This document shows positions 1 through 4,956 of a stretch of 5,203 nt of DNA, piece by piece (within the stretch, counting starts at the first letter, position 1; the number at the start of each line of letters is the position of its first letter). The stretch comes from Acidimicrobiaceae bacterium (lineage in GTDB: Bacteria; Actinomycetota; Acidimicrobiia; Acidimicrobiales; Palsa-688). A program made the position numbers and the translations under genes. The notes beneath the pieces are model-generated. The model searched no databases and was not told the origin of the DNA. It was given only the letters and a program-made list of their open reading frames with translations. Location: NCBI GenBank assembly GCA_003156795.1, contig PMHU01000143.1:67063-72265 (forward strand). The letters are read 5' to 3'.

Positions 1-83
1 AGGTCGATGCCGTCGAGGGCGACGGTCGCCCCGTAGCTCTTGGCCAGTCCATGGGCTTCGATCATGAAGGGGCTGGGCACCAC
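1..83 (-). CDS. ABC transporter ATP-binding protein, N-terminal fragment
   Basis: The gene runs off the left edge, so only the first 27 or so residues are present. From the internal ATG at 65 the protein reads MIEAHGLAKSYGATVALDGI, the standard first beta-strands of an ABC ATPase (the 'L.K.YG...A.DG.' pattern that precedes the Walker A loop, which lies outside the window). The start is ambiguous. The ATG at 65-63 has no ribosome binding site, whereas an in-frame GTG at 83-81 adds MVPSPF and has AAGGA (94-90) six bases upstream. I therefore chose 83. An in-frame stop at 95-93 limits any further extension. Divergence from a TetR regulator is typical of drug-efflux or daunorubicin-resistance-like ABC-2 exporters, but the substrate is inference. 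The family call is fairly sure; everything beyond it is outside the window. Confidence 0.8.
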   Translation of the reverse strand, partial: MVPSPFMIEAHGLAKSYGATVALDGID

Positions 84-121
84 TCGGCATCCTTACTGGT
101 CGACCGGCTAATTCTTGGTCC

Positions 122-150
122 AACTTACGCACTTCCTTGCCTGTCGTCAA
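122..150 (-). promoter_or_regulatory. Candidate sigma-70-type promoter of the ABC transporter gene
   Basis: On the minus strand TTGACG (150-145) is followed, after exactly 17 bases, by TAAGTT (127-122). This predicts a transcription start near 115 and a leader of about 30 bases carrying the AAGGA ribosome binding site. The -35 lies inside an operator-like palindrome (133-154), consistent with repression by the divergent TetR protein. It is a sequence match only. Confidence 0.5.
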
Positions 151-154
151 GTAA
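133..154. promoter_or_regulatory. Operator-like imperfect palindrome, possible TetR site
   Basis: A 22-bp imperfect inverted repeat is centred between 143 and 144. Its half-sites are TTCCTTGCC on the left and GTCAAGTAA on the right, and 7 of 11 symmetric positions pair, including the block CTTG/CAAG. It covers the -35 of the leftward ABC promoter and touches the -10-like box (152-157) of the rightward TetR gene. This is where an autoregulating TetR repressor would bind. The link to the TetR gene at 164 is inference from position. Confidence 0.3.
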
Positions 155-157
155 CCT
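152..157 (+). promoter_or_regulatory. -10-like box for a possibly leaderless TetR mRNA
   Basis: TAACCT fits the TANNNT pattern and ends six bases before the GTG start at 164, so transcription could begin on the start codon itself. No Shine-Dalgarno sequence precedes that GTG. No good -35 is visible at 16-18 bases, so the call rests on the -10 alone. Confidence 0.3.
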
Positions 158-163
158 AGCCTT

Positions 164-850
164 GTGCAAGAGGGAGGGGAATCCCCCGGAAGCCACGCCG
201 AGCAGCCGGGCGATGGGAAAACGCCGCGAGCCCGGGGTGGCAGGCCACGGGGCTCTACCCGTCAGCGGATACTGGACGTGGCGCTCGATCTGTTCAACGA
301 GCAGGGCTACGACAAGACGTCGCTCCGCGAGATCGCGCAACGGCTGGGATTTACCAAGGCGGCCCTCTACTACCACTTTGAACGCAAGGAGGACATCCTC
401 CTAGAACTCCATATGAGGCTCCACTCGCTCATCCCTGACGTGCTCGAGCGCCTCGAGCTAAATGGAGACGGGTCAGAGAGCGCCGAGACGTGGTCCATCT
501 TGATCGACCACCTCATCGATCAGGTCGCGAGCAATCGGAAGCTCTTCCTACTCCACGAGCGCAACTTCCCGGCGATGCAAGGGCTCGCCAGGAGCGAGCA
601 TCACGAGGCCGAGCACGAGGACCTGGCCCAGATGATGCGGAGCTTCTTTGCCAGCCCCCGCATCCCTCTGTCGCAAAGGGTTCGGATGGCATCGTCCATC
701 GGCGCGGTGATGAGCGTCCTGATGGGAGCGGGCGAGGTGTTCGCCGACGTTCCTACCGCGGAGCTGGCGGGCTTGGTGCGAGAAGCGGTTCACGACCTCC
801 TAGAACCCAGGGACGCAAGCACACTCCGACCTGGCGCACCGGTCGGCTGA
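164..850 (+). CDS. TetR/AcrR-family transcriptional regulator
   Basis: A 228-residue DNA-binding repressor of the TetR family, slightly long because of a 30-residue polar Gly/Arg-rich N-terminal arm ending in RGGRPRG. The TetR_N helix-turn-helix spans about residues 33-80: RILDVALDLFNEQGYDKTSL, then the recognition region with LGFTKAALYYHFERKEDIL, the family signature. Residues 85-215 form the helical ligand-binding and dimerisation domain; its sequence does not reveal the ligand. The start is GTG at 164. It has no ribosome binding site, but there is no other in-frame start before the HTH, and a -10-like box ending at 157 allows leaderless translation. It diverges from an ABC transporter gene with an operator-like palindrome between them, suggesting control of that transporter and of itself. 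The family is certain; the target is inferred. Confidence 0.93.
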   Translation: MQEGGESPGSHAEQPGDGKTPRARGGRPRGSTRQRILDVALDLFNEQGYDKTSLREIAQRLGFTKAALYYHFERKEDILLELHMRLHSLIPDVLERLELNGDGSESAETWSILIDHLIDQVASNRKLFLLHERNFPAMQGLARSEHHEAEHEDLAQMMRSFFASPRIPLSQRVRMASSIGAVMSVLMGAGEVFADVPTAELAGLVREAVHDLLEPRDASTLRPGAPVG

Positions 851-876
851 GGGGAGCGCGGCCGTACGACTCCCCT
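850..876. terminator. Candidate bidirectional terminator hairpin
   Basis: AGGGGAG (850-856) and CTCCCCT (870-876) form a perfect 7-bp stem with a 13-base GC-rich loop. The structure overlaps the last base of the TetR stop codon and the stop codon of the converging epimerase gene, so it could end transcription in both directions. No U-tract follows on either strand, which is common for actinobacterial terminators but weakens the call. Confidence 0.45.
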
Positions 877-1912
877 ACGCTTGGGTGCCGGTGCTGGCGA
901 GGTAGGCGTCCTCGGCCGCGTAGTCGAACAGCTCCGGCGGGTACTTGGCGAGGGTAGGGAACACTTCGCGCCAGTCCCGACCCGCGGATTCCTCGACGGC
1001 CCAACCCACGGTGTCGGAGATTGCTTCGGCGTAAGTCGCGTTCTGGCTATAACCGAGCTCGGCTCGGGCGCGACGCATGTCAGCTATTACCGGGCGGGGT
1101 ACCGCCCACGGGTGGTCTCCGACGTTCGGCGCCGGCGGAGGTCCGCCAACCAGCGTCCGCTGCGTGGACCAGCCCATGAGGTCGTCGACGATGGAGCTGA
1201 TCTCGGCAACCGACGGTGGGTCCAGGTCTGCACAGTTGAGGGTGCGGTTGCCAGGCTGGGCGGCTGCGAGTGATACCAGCTCGGCCAGGTTGACCGTGGC
1301 GGTCGGCTGGAAGACGCTCTCGCCCAGGAACGGGAGGATCGCCGTGCGCCGGCGGTCGAGGACCCGCTTGATGAAATACCACTCGCGTAGGTGGCGGCTG
1401 TGGCGCCCGTGGATGGCTCCGGGGCGGACGATGGTGACGGGCCACGGCGCCTCTTGGCGTAGCACCATCTCGACCGCCACTTTGCGGGTGGAGTAGGTGT
1501 CGTTCCCCGGGGCCAGGGTGGGCCAGTCCTCGGGGATCGGTACCGGCCAGTGGGGGAAGCTCGCCTCGTCGGTACCCCCGTCCAGGGAGCGCCCCTCGGG
1601 ATCTGAGTAGACCGACAGGGTTGAGATCACCACAGCCGATCCGATGCGATCGCCAAGGGCGAGCAGTTGCATCGCGTGCGACGGAGCCATGGCGGTCACG
1701 TCTACGACCAGATCGACGTCGGAACCGATCACGCCTCCCAGGTCGTCGACCTTGTCGCGCTCGAGTGTCGTCCAGCGGATCCCAGGAGGGGATGGCGGGC
1801 CGGGGATGGGCCCGGAACTGGTCGACGTAACCGCCCAGCCGTCCTCGACGAGTCTCCTCGCGATCGCCAGACCGCTCTGGCCTCTTCCGCCGATGACCAC
1901 GGCCGTGCGCAT
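875..1912 (-). CDS. NAD(P)-dependent epimerase/dehydratase-family protein (extended SDR)
   Basis: A 345-residue Rossmann-fold oxidoreductase of the short-chain dehydrogenase/reductase superfamily, of extended epimerase/dehydratase type and presumably cytosolic. The N-terminus MRTAVVIGGRGQSGLAIARR carries the nucleotide-binding motif GxxGxxG (G8, G11, G14). A beta-strand leading to VVISTLSVYSD (94-103) supplies the catalytic Ser region, and Y140-S-T-R-K144 is the YxxxK catalytic pair. IVRPGAIHG (161-169) is the conserved segment after the active site, where extended SDRs have 'RP..iyGp'. The C-terminal part (about 225-345) is the variable substrate domain, so the substrate (nucleotide sugar or other) cannot be read from sequence. 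The ATG at 1912 is the first in-frame start; its ribosome binding site is weak. It converges on the TetR gene and diverges from the CYTH gene, with an 18-bp palindrome 31-48 bases upstream. The superfamily is certain; the reaction is unknown. Confidence 0.9.
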   Translation of the reverse strand: MRTAVVIGGRGQSGLAIARRLVEDGWAVTSTSSGPIPGPPSPPGIRWTTLERDKVDDLGGVIGSDVDLVVDVTAMAPSHAMQLLALGDRIGSAVVISTLSVYSDPEGRSLDGGTDEASFPHWPVPIPEDWPTLAPGNDTYSTRKVAVEMVLRQEAPWPVTIVRPGAIHGRHSRHLREWYFIKRVLDRRRTAILPFLGESVFQPTATVNLAELVSLAAAQPGNRTLNCADLDPPSVAEISSIVDDLMGWSTQRTLVGGPPPAPNVGDHPWAVPRPVIADMRRARAELGYSQNATYAEAISDTVGWAVEESAGRDWREVFPTLAKYPPELFDYAAEDAYLASTGTQA

Positions 1913-1942
1913 GCCGCCAGCCTGCTCGATCGGGCCCCAAAG

Positions 1943-1960
1943 TGCAACTGCGTAGTTGCA
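1943..1960. promoter_or_regulatory. 18-bp near-perfect palindrome, probable operator
   Basis: TGCAACTGCGTAGTTGCA has perfect 7-bp arms (TGCAACT/AGTTGCA) around GCGT; only positions 1950 and 1953 break symmetry. It lies between the divergent epimerase and CYTH genes, 31 bases upstream of the epimerase ATG and about 30 bases before the CYTH -10 box. Size and symmetry fit the binding site of a dimeric winged-helix or HTH regulator (for example of the MarR or TetR class). No regulator gene is adjacent, so the cognate protein is unknown. Confidence 0.5.
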
Positions 1961-1989
1961 GGTGGGCGGCCACGGGGAGCGGCCCGCCG

Positions 1990-1995
1990 TATGAT
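1990..1995 (+). promoter_or_regulatory. Candidate -10 box of the CYTH gene promoter
   Basis: TATGAT is one base from the consensus TATAAT and stands out in a GC-rich intergenic region. It predicts a start near 2002 and a leader of about 50 bases. At 16-18 bases upstream there is only GC-rich sequence, so a -35 is missing; the promoter might depend on an activator bound at the palindrome 1943-1960. Confidence 0.4.
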
Positions 1996-2052
1996 CTGGT
2001 CGGGCGCAGCTTCTGTCGCCGAGGATGTCAGGCCGGAAAGGACGAGGCGCCC

Positions 2053-2544
2053 ATGGGAATCGAGATCGAGCGGAAGTTCCTGGTGGATCCGTCGCGCTTC
2101 TTCCCTCCGGCTTCGGGCTCGGTCATTCGCCAGGGCTATCTAGTCCGGACCCCGGACCGATCCGTTCGAGTTCGGCTGACCCGGAGACCGGCCGAGACAG
2201 GCGAGGTCGATGCGTCCGCGGCGCTCACGATAAAAGGGCCCGATGGACTGGCCCGCCTGGAGTACGAGTATCAGATCCCAGCGGATGAAGCCGCCGAGCT
2301 TCTAGACACGCTCTGCCTGGCCGGCGAGATCAGGAAGACTCGATATGTAGTGGACGTGGAGGGCCGAAACTTCGAAGTCGACGTGTATGACGGCGTGCAC
2401 GCCGGGCTGATCACGGCGGAGGTCGAGCTCGCATCAGTGCACGAGGCGGTCGTCCTACCGGACTGGGTGACCAAGGAAGTGACGGGTGACCCGGCTTGGA
2501 CCAACGCGGCGCTGAGTCGGGCCGAGGCTGGCCCGGTCGATTGA
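2053..2544 (+). CDS. CYTH domain protein (triphosphate tunnel metalloenzyme)
   Basis: A 163-residue single-domain CYTH/TTM protein. Family members are metal-dependent enzymes that hydrolyse inorganic triphosphate or related organic polyphosphates, or, in class IV cyclases, make cAMP; the small bacterial ones are mostly triphosphatases. The diagnostic N-terminal ExExK is present (E4-I-E6-R-K8, in MGIEIERKFLV). The tunnel motifs follow in order: VRVRL (38-42), LTIKG (58-62), LEYEY (69-73), KTRY (95-98), FEVDVYDG (107-114), TAEVEL (121-126) and VTGDPAWTNAALS near the end. These alternate charged residues on eight beta-strands. The start is ATG 2053, where ExExK sits at residues 4-8 and AAGGA lies ten bases upstream; a longer frame from 1942 would add a non-conserved 37-residue leader across the promoter. 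There is no CHAD partner nearby. Family is very sure, exact substrate is not. Confidence 0.93.
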   Translation: MGIEIERKFLVDPSRFFPPASGSVIRQGYLVRTPDRSVRVRLTRRPAETGEVDASAALTIKGPDGLARLEYEYQIPADEAAELLDTLCLAGEIRKTRYVVDVEGRNFEVDVYDGVHAGLITAEVELASVHEAVVLPDWVTKEVTGDPAWTNAALSRAEAGPVD

Positions 2545-2861
2545 CCATTTGCGTGTGACCACGATATCGGTGACGATCGGCGCAATATCCCCCGCCAGCG
2601 GCGTCTGCCTGAGGCTCCAGCGCCCCGGGGCCGGATCAGTCCTCCGCACGTTTGTCCGCTTGGCCACCGGATACTCCTGGCGTAGGAGGACCGACGGGGA
2701 TGCCGCAAAGCGGAATGGCAATCGGTGTGTACATTCGGGGTGCCTACCGGGGCAGCGACACTCCGCCGCGGTGGTCGCGGCGTGTCCCAGAACCGTCTGA
2801 TGATGATCTGCTCGGCTTCCATCCGTGGAGATCATGCTGGCTGTTGGTTGGTAAGACCTGG
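2545..2861. other. Gene-poor stretch between converging CYTH and TetR genes
   Basis: These 317 bases separate the CYTH stop from the stop of the minus-strand TetR gene. No frame on either strand gives a recognisable protein. Visible elements are the 8-bp palindrome CGATATCG (2562-2569), a short stem CGCC/GGCG (2593-2603), CCCCGGGG (about 2623-2630), and a small frame with a strong ribosome binding site from 2700 (listed separately). Lower G/C bias than in the flanking genes and the lack of a clear terminator suggest eroded or non-coding sequence, possibly the remains of a lost gene. Confidence 0.5.
2674..2689 (+). promoter_or_regulatory. Strong Shine-Dalgarno sequence within a small hairpin
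   Basis: AGGAGG (2684-2689) is a full-strength ribosome binding site ten bases before an ATG at 2700. Its AGGAG (2684-2688) can pair with CTCCT (2674-2678) across a five-base loop, GGCGT, so it could be partly hidden in the RNA. The significance depends on whether the following frame is translated. Confidence 0.25.
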
Positions 2862-2903
2862 TCAGCCCTCGATCGTGATCGTCTCATCGACGGCGTTCAC
2901 TGA
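2700..2903 (+). CDS. Possible small protein of unknown function, 67 residues
   Basis: I do not recognise this protein. It begins MPQSGMAIGVYIRGAYRGSD and ends near DRDRLIDGVH. It has four Trp residues, no signal peptide and no membrane helix. In its favour is a perfect AGGAGG at 2684-2689 and an ATG start. Against it are weak third-position G/C bias compared with the neighbours, overlap of its last 42 bases with the 3' end of the TetR gene on the other strand, and no promoter I can defend. It may be a remnant or a chance frame. Confidence 0.2.
   Translation: MPQSGMAIGVYIRGAYRGSDTPPRWSRRVPEPSDDDLLGFHPWRSCWLLVGKTWSALDRDRLIDGVH
2839..2867 (-). terminator. Weak candidate terminator for the second TetR gene
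   Basis: GGCTG (2839-2843) and CAGCC (2863-2867) can pair around a 19-base loop that itself contains GGT/ACC complementarity. The structure overlaps the TetR stop codon (2864-2862). There is no U-tract and the stem is short, so this is only a possibility. Confidence 0.2.
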
Positions 2904-3464
2904 GTTCCTCTCGGTTGGGGTGAGGTGGTCGGCGTGTGAGCGGAGGAGGATCAAGAAGCGCTGCATGGCGTTGTCGACTCGGTCACGGTCTTTGGTGGCT
3001 AGGAGATCGAGCAGGAGGCCTGTGACAGTCGCGATGGCCAGGGTGGCCGAAATGTCGTCGACCGCGGCCAACGGTTCGTCAAGCCAGTCGTGGACACTGT
3101 GATGGAGAAAGTCGGAGTACCGGTCGGGGCGGCGAAGTGCGAGGCCGTACACCTCGAAGAAGAGGCGCATGAGTGGGCCGTGCTCGGGGTCAGATGCCCA
3201 CGCCCAGACCGCCCCAAGGCCAGATCGATATTGATCGGATACGGCATCACGCCCGATCGTTCGCAATCGATCGCGTACGCGGCCCAGGATCTCGACAACC
3301 AGTTGCTCCTTCGATCCGAAATGGTGCAGCAGGACCGGCGCTTGCGTGCCTATCGCCACGGCTAAAGGGCGAAGTGACAGGTCCGCGATGCCGTGCGCCA
3401 CGACATAGTCGACGGCGCTATCGAGAAGTTCAAGACGGCGTTCTGGTTCGGGTGGTCGAGCCAT
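2862..3464 (-). CDS. TetR/AcrR-family transcriptional regulator
   Basis: A TetR-type repressor of 200 residues, the usual family length. Numbered from the ATG start, the N-terminal domain (about 10-60) carries the HTH: LLDSAVDYVVAHGIADLSLR, then LAVAIGTQAPVLLHHFGSKEQLV, in which 'HHFGSKEQL' is the family signature after the recognition helix. Residues 65-195 are the helical effector domain. A GTG at 3467 directly precedes the ATG at 3464. I prefer the ATG because GGGG (rc of 3471-3474) lies six bases before it, an acceptable spacing, but only three from the GTG. It diverges from the maleylpyruvate isomerase-like gene across a 100-base region with overlapping promoters and an operator-like palindrome, so it probably controls that gene and itself. 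The effector is unknown. Confidence 0.92.
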   Translation of the reverse strand: MARPPEPERRLELLDSAVDYVVAHGIADLSLRPLAVAIGTQAPVLLHHFGSKEQLVVEILGRVRDRLRTIGRDAVSDQYRSGLGAVWAWASDPEHGPLMRLFFEVYGLALRRPDRYSDFLHHSVHDWLDEPLAAVDDISATLAIATVTGLLLDLLATKDRDRVDNAMQRFLILLRSHADHLTPTERNSVNAVDETITIEG

Positions 3465-3505
3465 CACTGAGCCCCATATTCGCCGCGAAGGAGATCAGGA
3501 AGCTG

Positions 3506-3535
3506 TTGACAACGAGTCACCACAGTTAGTATAAC
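3506..3535 (+). promoter_or_regulatory. Promoter of the maleylpyruvate isomerase-like gene
   Basis: A perfect -35 hexamer TTGACA (3506-3511) is followed after 18 bases by TATAAC (3530-3535); TAGTAT (3527-3532) is an alternative -10 at 15 bases. The transcription start would be near 3542, giving a leader of about 35 bases with AGAGG (3565-3569) as ribosome binding site. It is the strongest consensus promoter in the window. Confidence 0.6.
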
Positions 3536-3544
3536 GCTTGTAAC
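3516..3544. promoter_or_regulatory. Operator-like 29-bp imperfect palindrome
   Basis: Symmetry is centred on base 3530. The inner arms GTTA (3525-3528) and TAAC (3532-3535) are perfect, and the outer part also pairs (GT 3516-3517 with AC 3543-3544, AC 3519-3520 with GT 3540-3541, A3522 with T3538), for 9 of 14 positions. It covers both overlapping -10 boxes, so one bound repressor dimer would shut both genes. Assignment to the divergent TetR protein is by position. Confidence 0.4.
3528..3533 (-). promoter_or_regulatory. -10 box of the second TetR gene
   Basis: On the minus strand TATACT (3533-3528) is one base from the consensus -10. It overlaps the -10 of the rightward promoter, so the two RNA polymerases could not bind together. 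No good -35 is present at 16-18 bases upstream. Confidence 0.4.
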
Positions 3545-3576
3545 AGTAATCGAGGTAGGTAACGAGAGGTTGTGAT

Positions 3577-4320
3577 GTGACCATCGACTACGTGTCCATC
3601 ATCGCTATGGAGACCGCAGGCATCGTCAGTTCGTACGAGCATGATCGACGTGCGGCTGTGCCGTGGTCAGACCGCTGGACAGTTGGGACAGTTGCTCGAC
3701 ACGTCGCAGGGACCCATCATGTCGTGAGCGAGATTGTCCGCGACCGGCCCGACGCCGATTTTGGACGATTCGCGACGCTCGAAGCACCGGCGAAGGACGC
3801 GCCAGAGTTCCTGGATTGGTTTCGCTCTGGCACCATTTCGCTGCTCGATCAACTGTCGAGCGTTCCCGCCGAGGACGAATGCTGGTCATGGTACGCCGAG
3901 GGGCGGACCGTCGGGTGGTGGGCTCGCCGCATGGCGCACGAGTCCGTCGTGCACCGCTGGGACGTCGATGCGGCGAGGGGCGAGAACCATGCGATCGCAC
4001 CCGAAGTCGCCGCCGACGGGATCGACGAATATCTCGACGTGTTCGTCGCGGCATCACGAGCCGGGCAAAATGCTCCATCTGGACCGACTATCAGCTTCGA
4101 GTGCAGCGATCGCGCTGACCAATGGTGGCTCGACCTCTCCGACCCGGGGAGCCGAATCGTCAGCCGCCAACCTCGACAAGCCACAACGCAGGTTAGCGGA
4201 ACCGCTGAACAGCTACTCCTGCTCGTCTGGGGACGCCTTACCGCTGCTGCCGCAGGAGTGGATATTTCCGGGGACATCAAGCAGTTGGATCGTTGGGCCG
4301 AACTCGTCCCACCCATGTGA
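3577..4320 (+). CDS. Maleylpyruvate isomerase-like (DinB-fold) protein
   Basis: A 247-residue protein of the actinobacterial maleylpyruvate isomerase family. The N-terminal DinB-like four-helix domain (MDMPI_N, about 1-135) is followed by the smaller C-terminal MDMPI_C domain (about 140-245). Typical signatures are WTVGTVARHVAGTHHVVSEI (34-53), WARRMAHESVVHRWDVDAA (115-133), and GTAEQLLLLVWGR (208-220) near the end. The likely metal ligands are H42, E122 and H126; the E-x3-H spacing matches the zinc site of the mycothiol-dependent enzyme of the gentisate pathway. True isomerase activity is not shown: many homologues act as uncharacterised thiol- or metal-dependent enzymes and no gentisate genes are adjacent. 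The start is GTG 3577, seven bases after AGAGG (3565-3569); the ATG at 3575 meets an immediate stop. Probably controlled by the divergent TetR. Confidence 0.85.
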   Translation: MTIDYVSIIAMETAGIVSSYEHDRRAAVPWSDRWTVGTVARHVAGTHHVVSEIVRDRPDADFGRFATLEAPAKDAPEFLDWFRSGTISLLDQLSSVPAEDECWSWYAEGRTVGWWARRMAHESVVHRWDVDAARGENHAIAPEVAADGIDEYLDVFVAASRAGQNAPSGPTISFECSDRADQWWLDLSDPGSRIVSRQPRQATTQVSGTAEQLLLLVWGRLTAAAAGVDISGDIKQLDRWAELVPPM

Positions 4321-4321
4321 G

Positions 4322-4351
4322 GGCCGGCTGAACTCGTCAGTCGACGCGGCC
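4322..4351 (+). terminator. Candidate terminator after the isomerase-like gene
   Basis: A nested hairpin begins one base after the stop codon. GGCCG (4322-4326) pairs with CGGCC (4347-4351), and inside it CTGA (4328-4331) pairs with TCAG (4337-4340) around a five-base loop. The two stems are separated by an unpaired internal bulge. No U-tract follows. Position directly after the stop supports a termination role. Confidence 0.35.
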
Positions 4352-4420
4352 AACCCTTCTGAACCTCCGACACCATGCATTCGAACGCGCCCCTCACCGT
4401 CGGACTGCGGACCAGAACGT

Positions 4421-4435
4421 GAGCGCATCTCGCTC
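4421..4435. terminator. Small hairpin between the isomerase-like and GNAT genes
   Basis: GAGCG (4421-4425) and CGCTC (4431-4435) form a perfect 5-bp stem around CATCT. It lies about 40 bases downstream of the GNAT stop codon on the minus strand, so it could end that transcript. The stem is short and no U-tract follows on either strand. The rest of 4321-4476 shows no gene. Confidence 0.2.
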
Positions 4436-4476
4436 TCTGAGCATCAGGTGAGCCAGCGCATCGTCTGCCGCCGGTG

Positions 4477-4956
4477 CTAGGAGTCAGGACGACCGCCGAG
4501 TGCGGCCAGTGACGGCCCGGAGAGACGGAACGTCGTCCAGTCGCCCATCGCTTGTGCCCCGAGTGCTTCGTAGAAACTGATCGCCGCTTCGTTCCAGTCG
4601 AGGACGGCCCACTCAACGCGGCTGCAACCTAGCTGGACCGCACGCACAGCAAGGGCGGTCACCAGCTCGCGGCCCACCCCCCGAGAACGATGCTCAGGGA
4701 CGACGAAAAGGTCTTCCAGATACAAACCGTGCCGGCCCGTCCATGTCGAGAACGACAAAAAGTAAATGGCCATCCCGACAACCGCACCTGCCTCCTCCGC
4801 CACTAACGCAAAAACCTTGGAATCAGAACAGAACAGGGCCTCACGGAGGTCCTCCTCCGTGGCCTCGACGGCATCGAGGGCCCGCTCGAACTCGGCCAGC
4901 TCCCGTATCAGTCGAAGCAACTGCTCGACGTCAGCCGGGGCAGCGTCCCGGATCAA
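4477..4956 (-). CDS. GNAT-family N-acetyltransferase, SSAT-like
   Basis: A 159-residue acetyl-CoA-dependent N-acetyltransferase. The sequence resembles the spermidine/spermine and thialysine acetyltransferase branch of GNAT: IRELAEFER (17-25), ATEEDLREALF (32-42), FSTWTGRHGLYLEDLFVVPE (69-88), the acetyl-CoA pyrophosphate-binding R90-S-R-G93-V-G95, and EWAVLDWNEAAISFYEALGA (115-134), which includes the conserved Tyr129 general-acid region. The substrate is probably a primary amine (polyamine or amino acid side chain), but this cannot be fixed from sequence. The only plausible start is TTG at 4956-4954, preceded by AGAAGG with a four-base gap; the frame is open upstream only to a stop at 4989-4987 and holds no other start. 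It stands alone, converging with the isomerase-like gene. Family is sure, substrate is not. Confidence 0.9.
   Translation of the reverse strand: MIRDAAPADVEQLLRLIRELAEFERALDAVEATEEDLREALFCSDSKVFALVAEEAGAVVGMAIYFLSFSTWTGRHGLYLEDLFVVPEHRSRGVGRELVTALAVRAVQLGCSRVEWAVLDWNEAAISFYEALGAQAMGDWTTFRLSGPSLAALGGRPDS

Noticed and set aside
1080..1973. Long minus-strand open frame of 297 codons over the epimerase gene
   Set aside because: It is Arg/Pro/Gly-rich frame-shifted sequence overlapping a well-supported SDR gene with intact motifs; GC-rich DNA makes such frames by chance.
1942..2052. N-terminal extension of the CYTH protein from a GTG at 1942
   Set aside because: The extra 37 residues precede the conserved ExExK start, cross the palindrome and -10 box, and have no ribosome binding site; ATG 2053 has one.
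2271..2822. Minus-strand frame of 183 codons reaching from the gene-poor gap into the CYTH gene
   Set aside because: About half lies antisense to the CYTH gene, no ribosome binding site at its start, no recognisable domain.
3734..4480. Plus-strand open frame of 248 codons over the isomerase-like gene
   Set aside because: No recognisable motif, Ser/Arg/Pro-rich, and fully in the shadow of the gene at 3577-4320.
3849..4616. Minus-strand open frame of 255 codons over the isomerase-like and GNAT genes
   Set aside because: Antisense to one real gene and out of frame with the other; composition typical of a chance frame.
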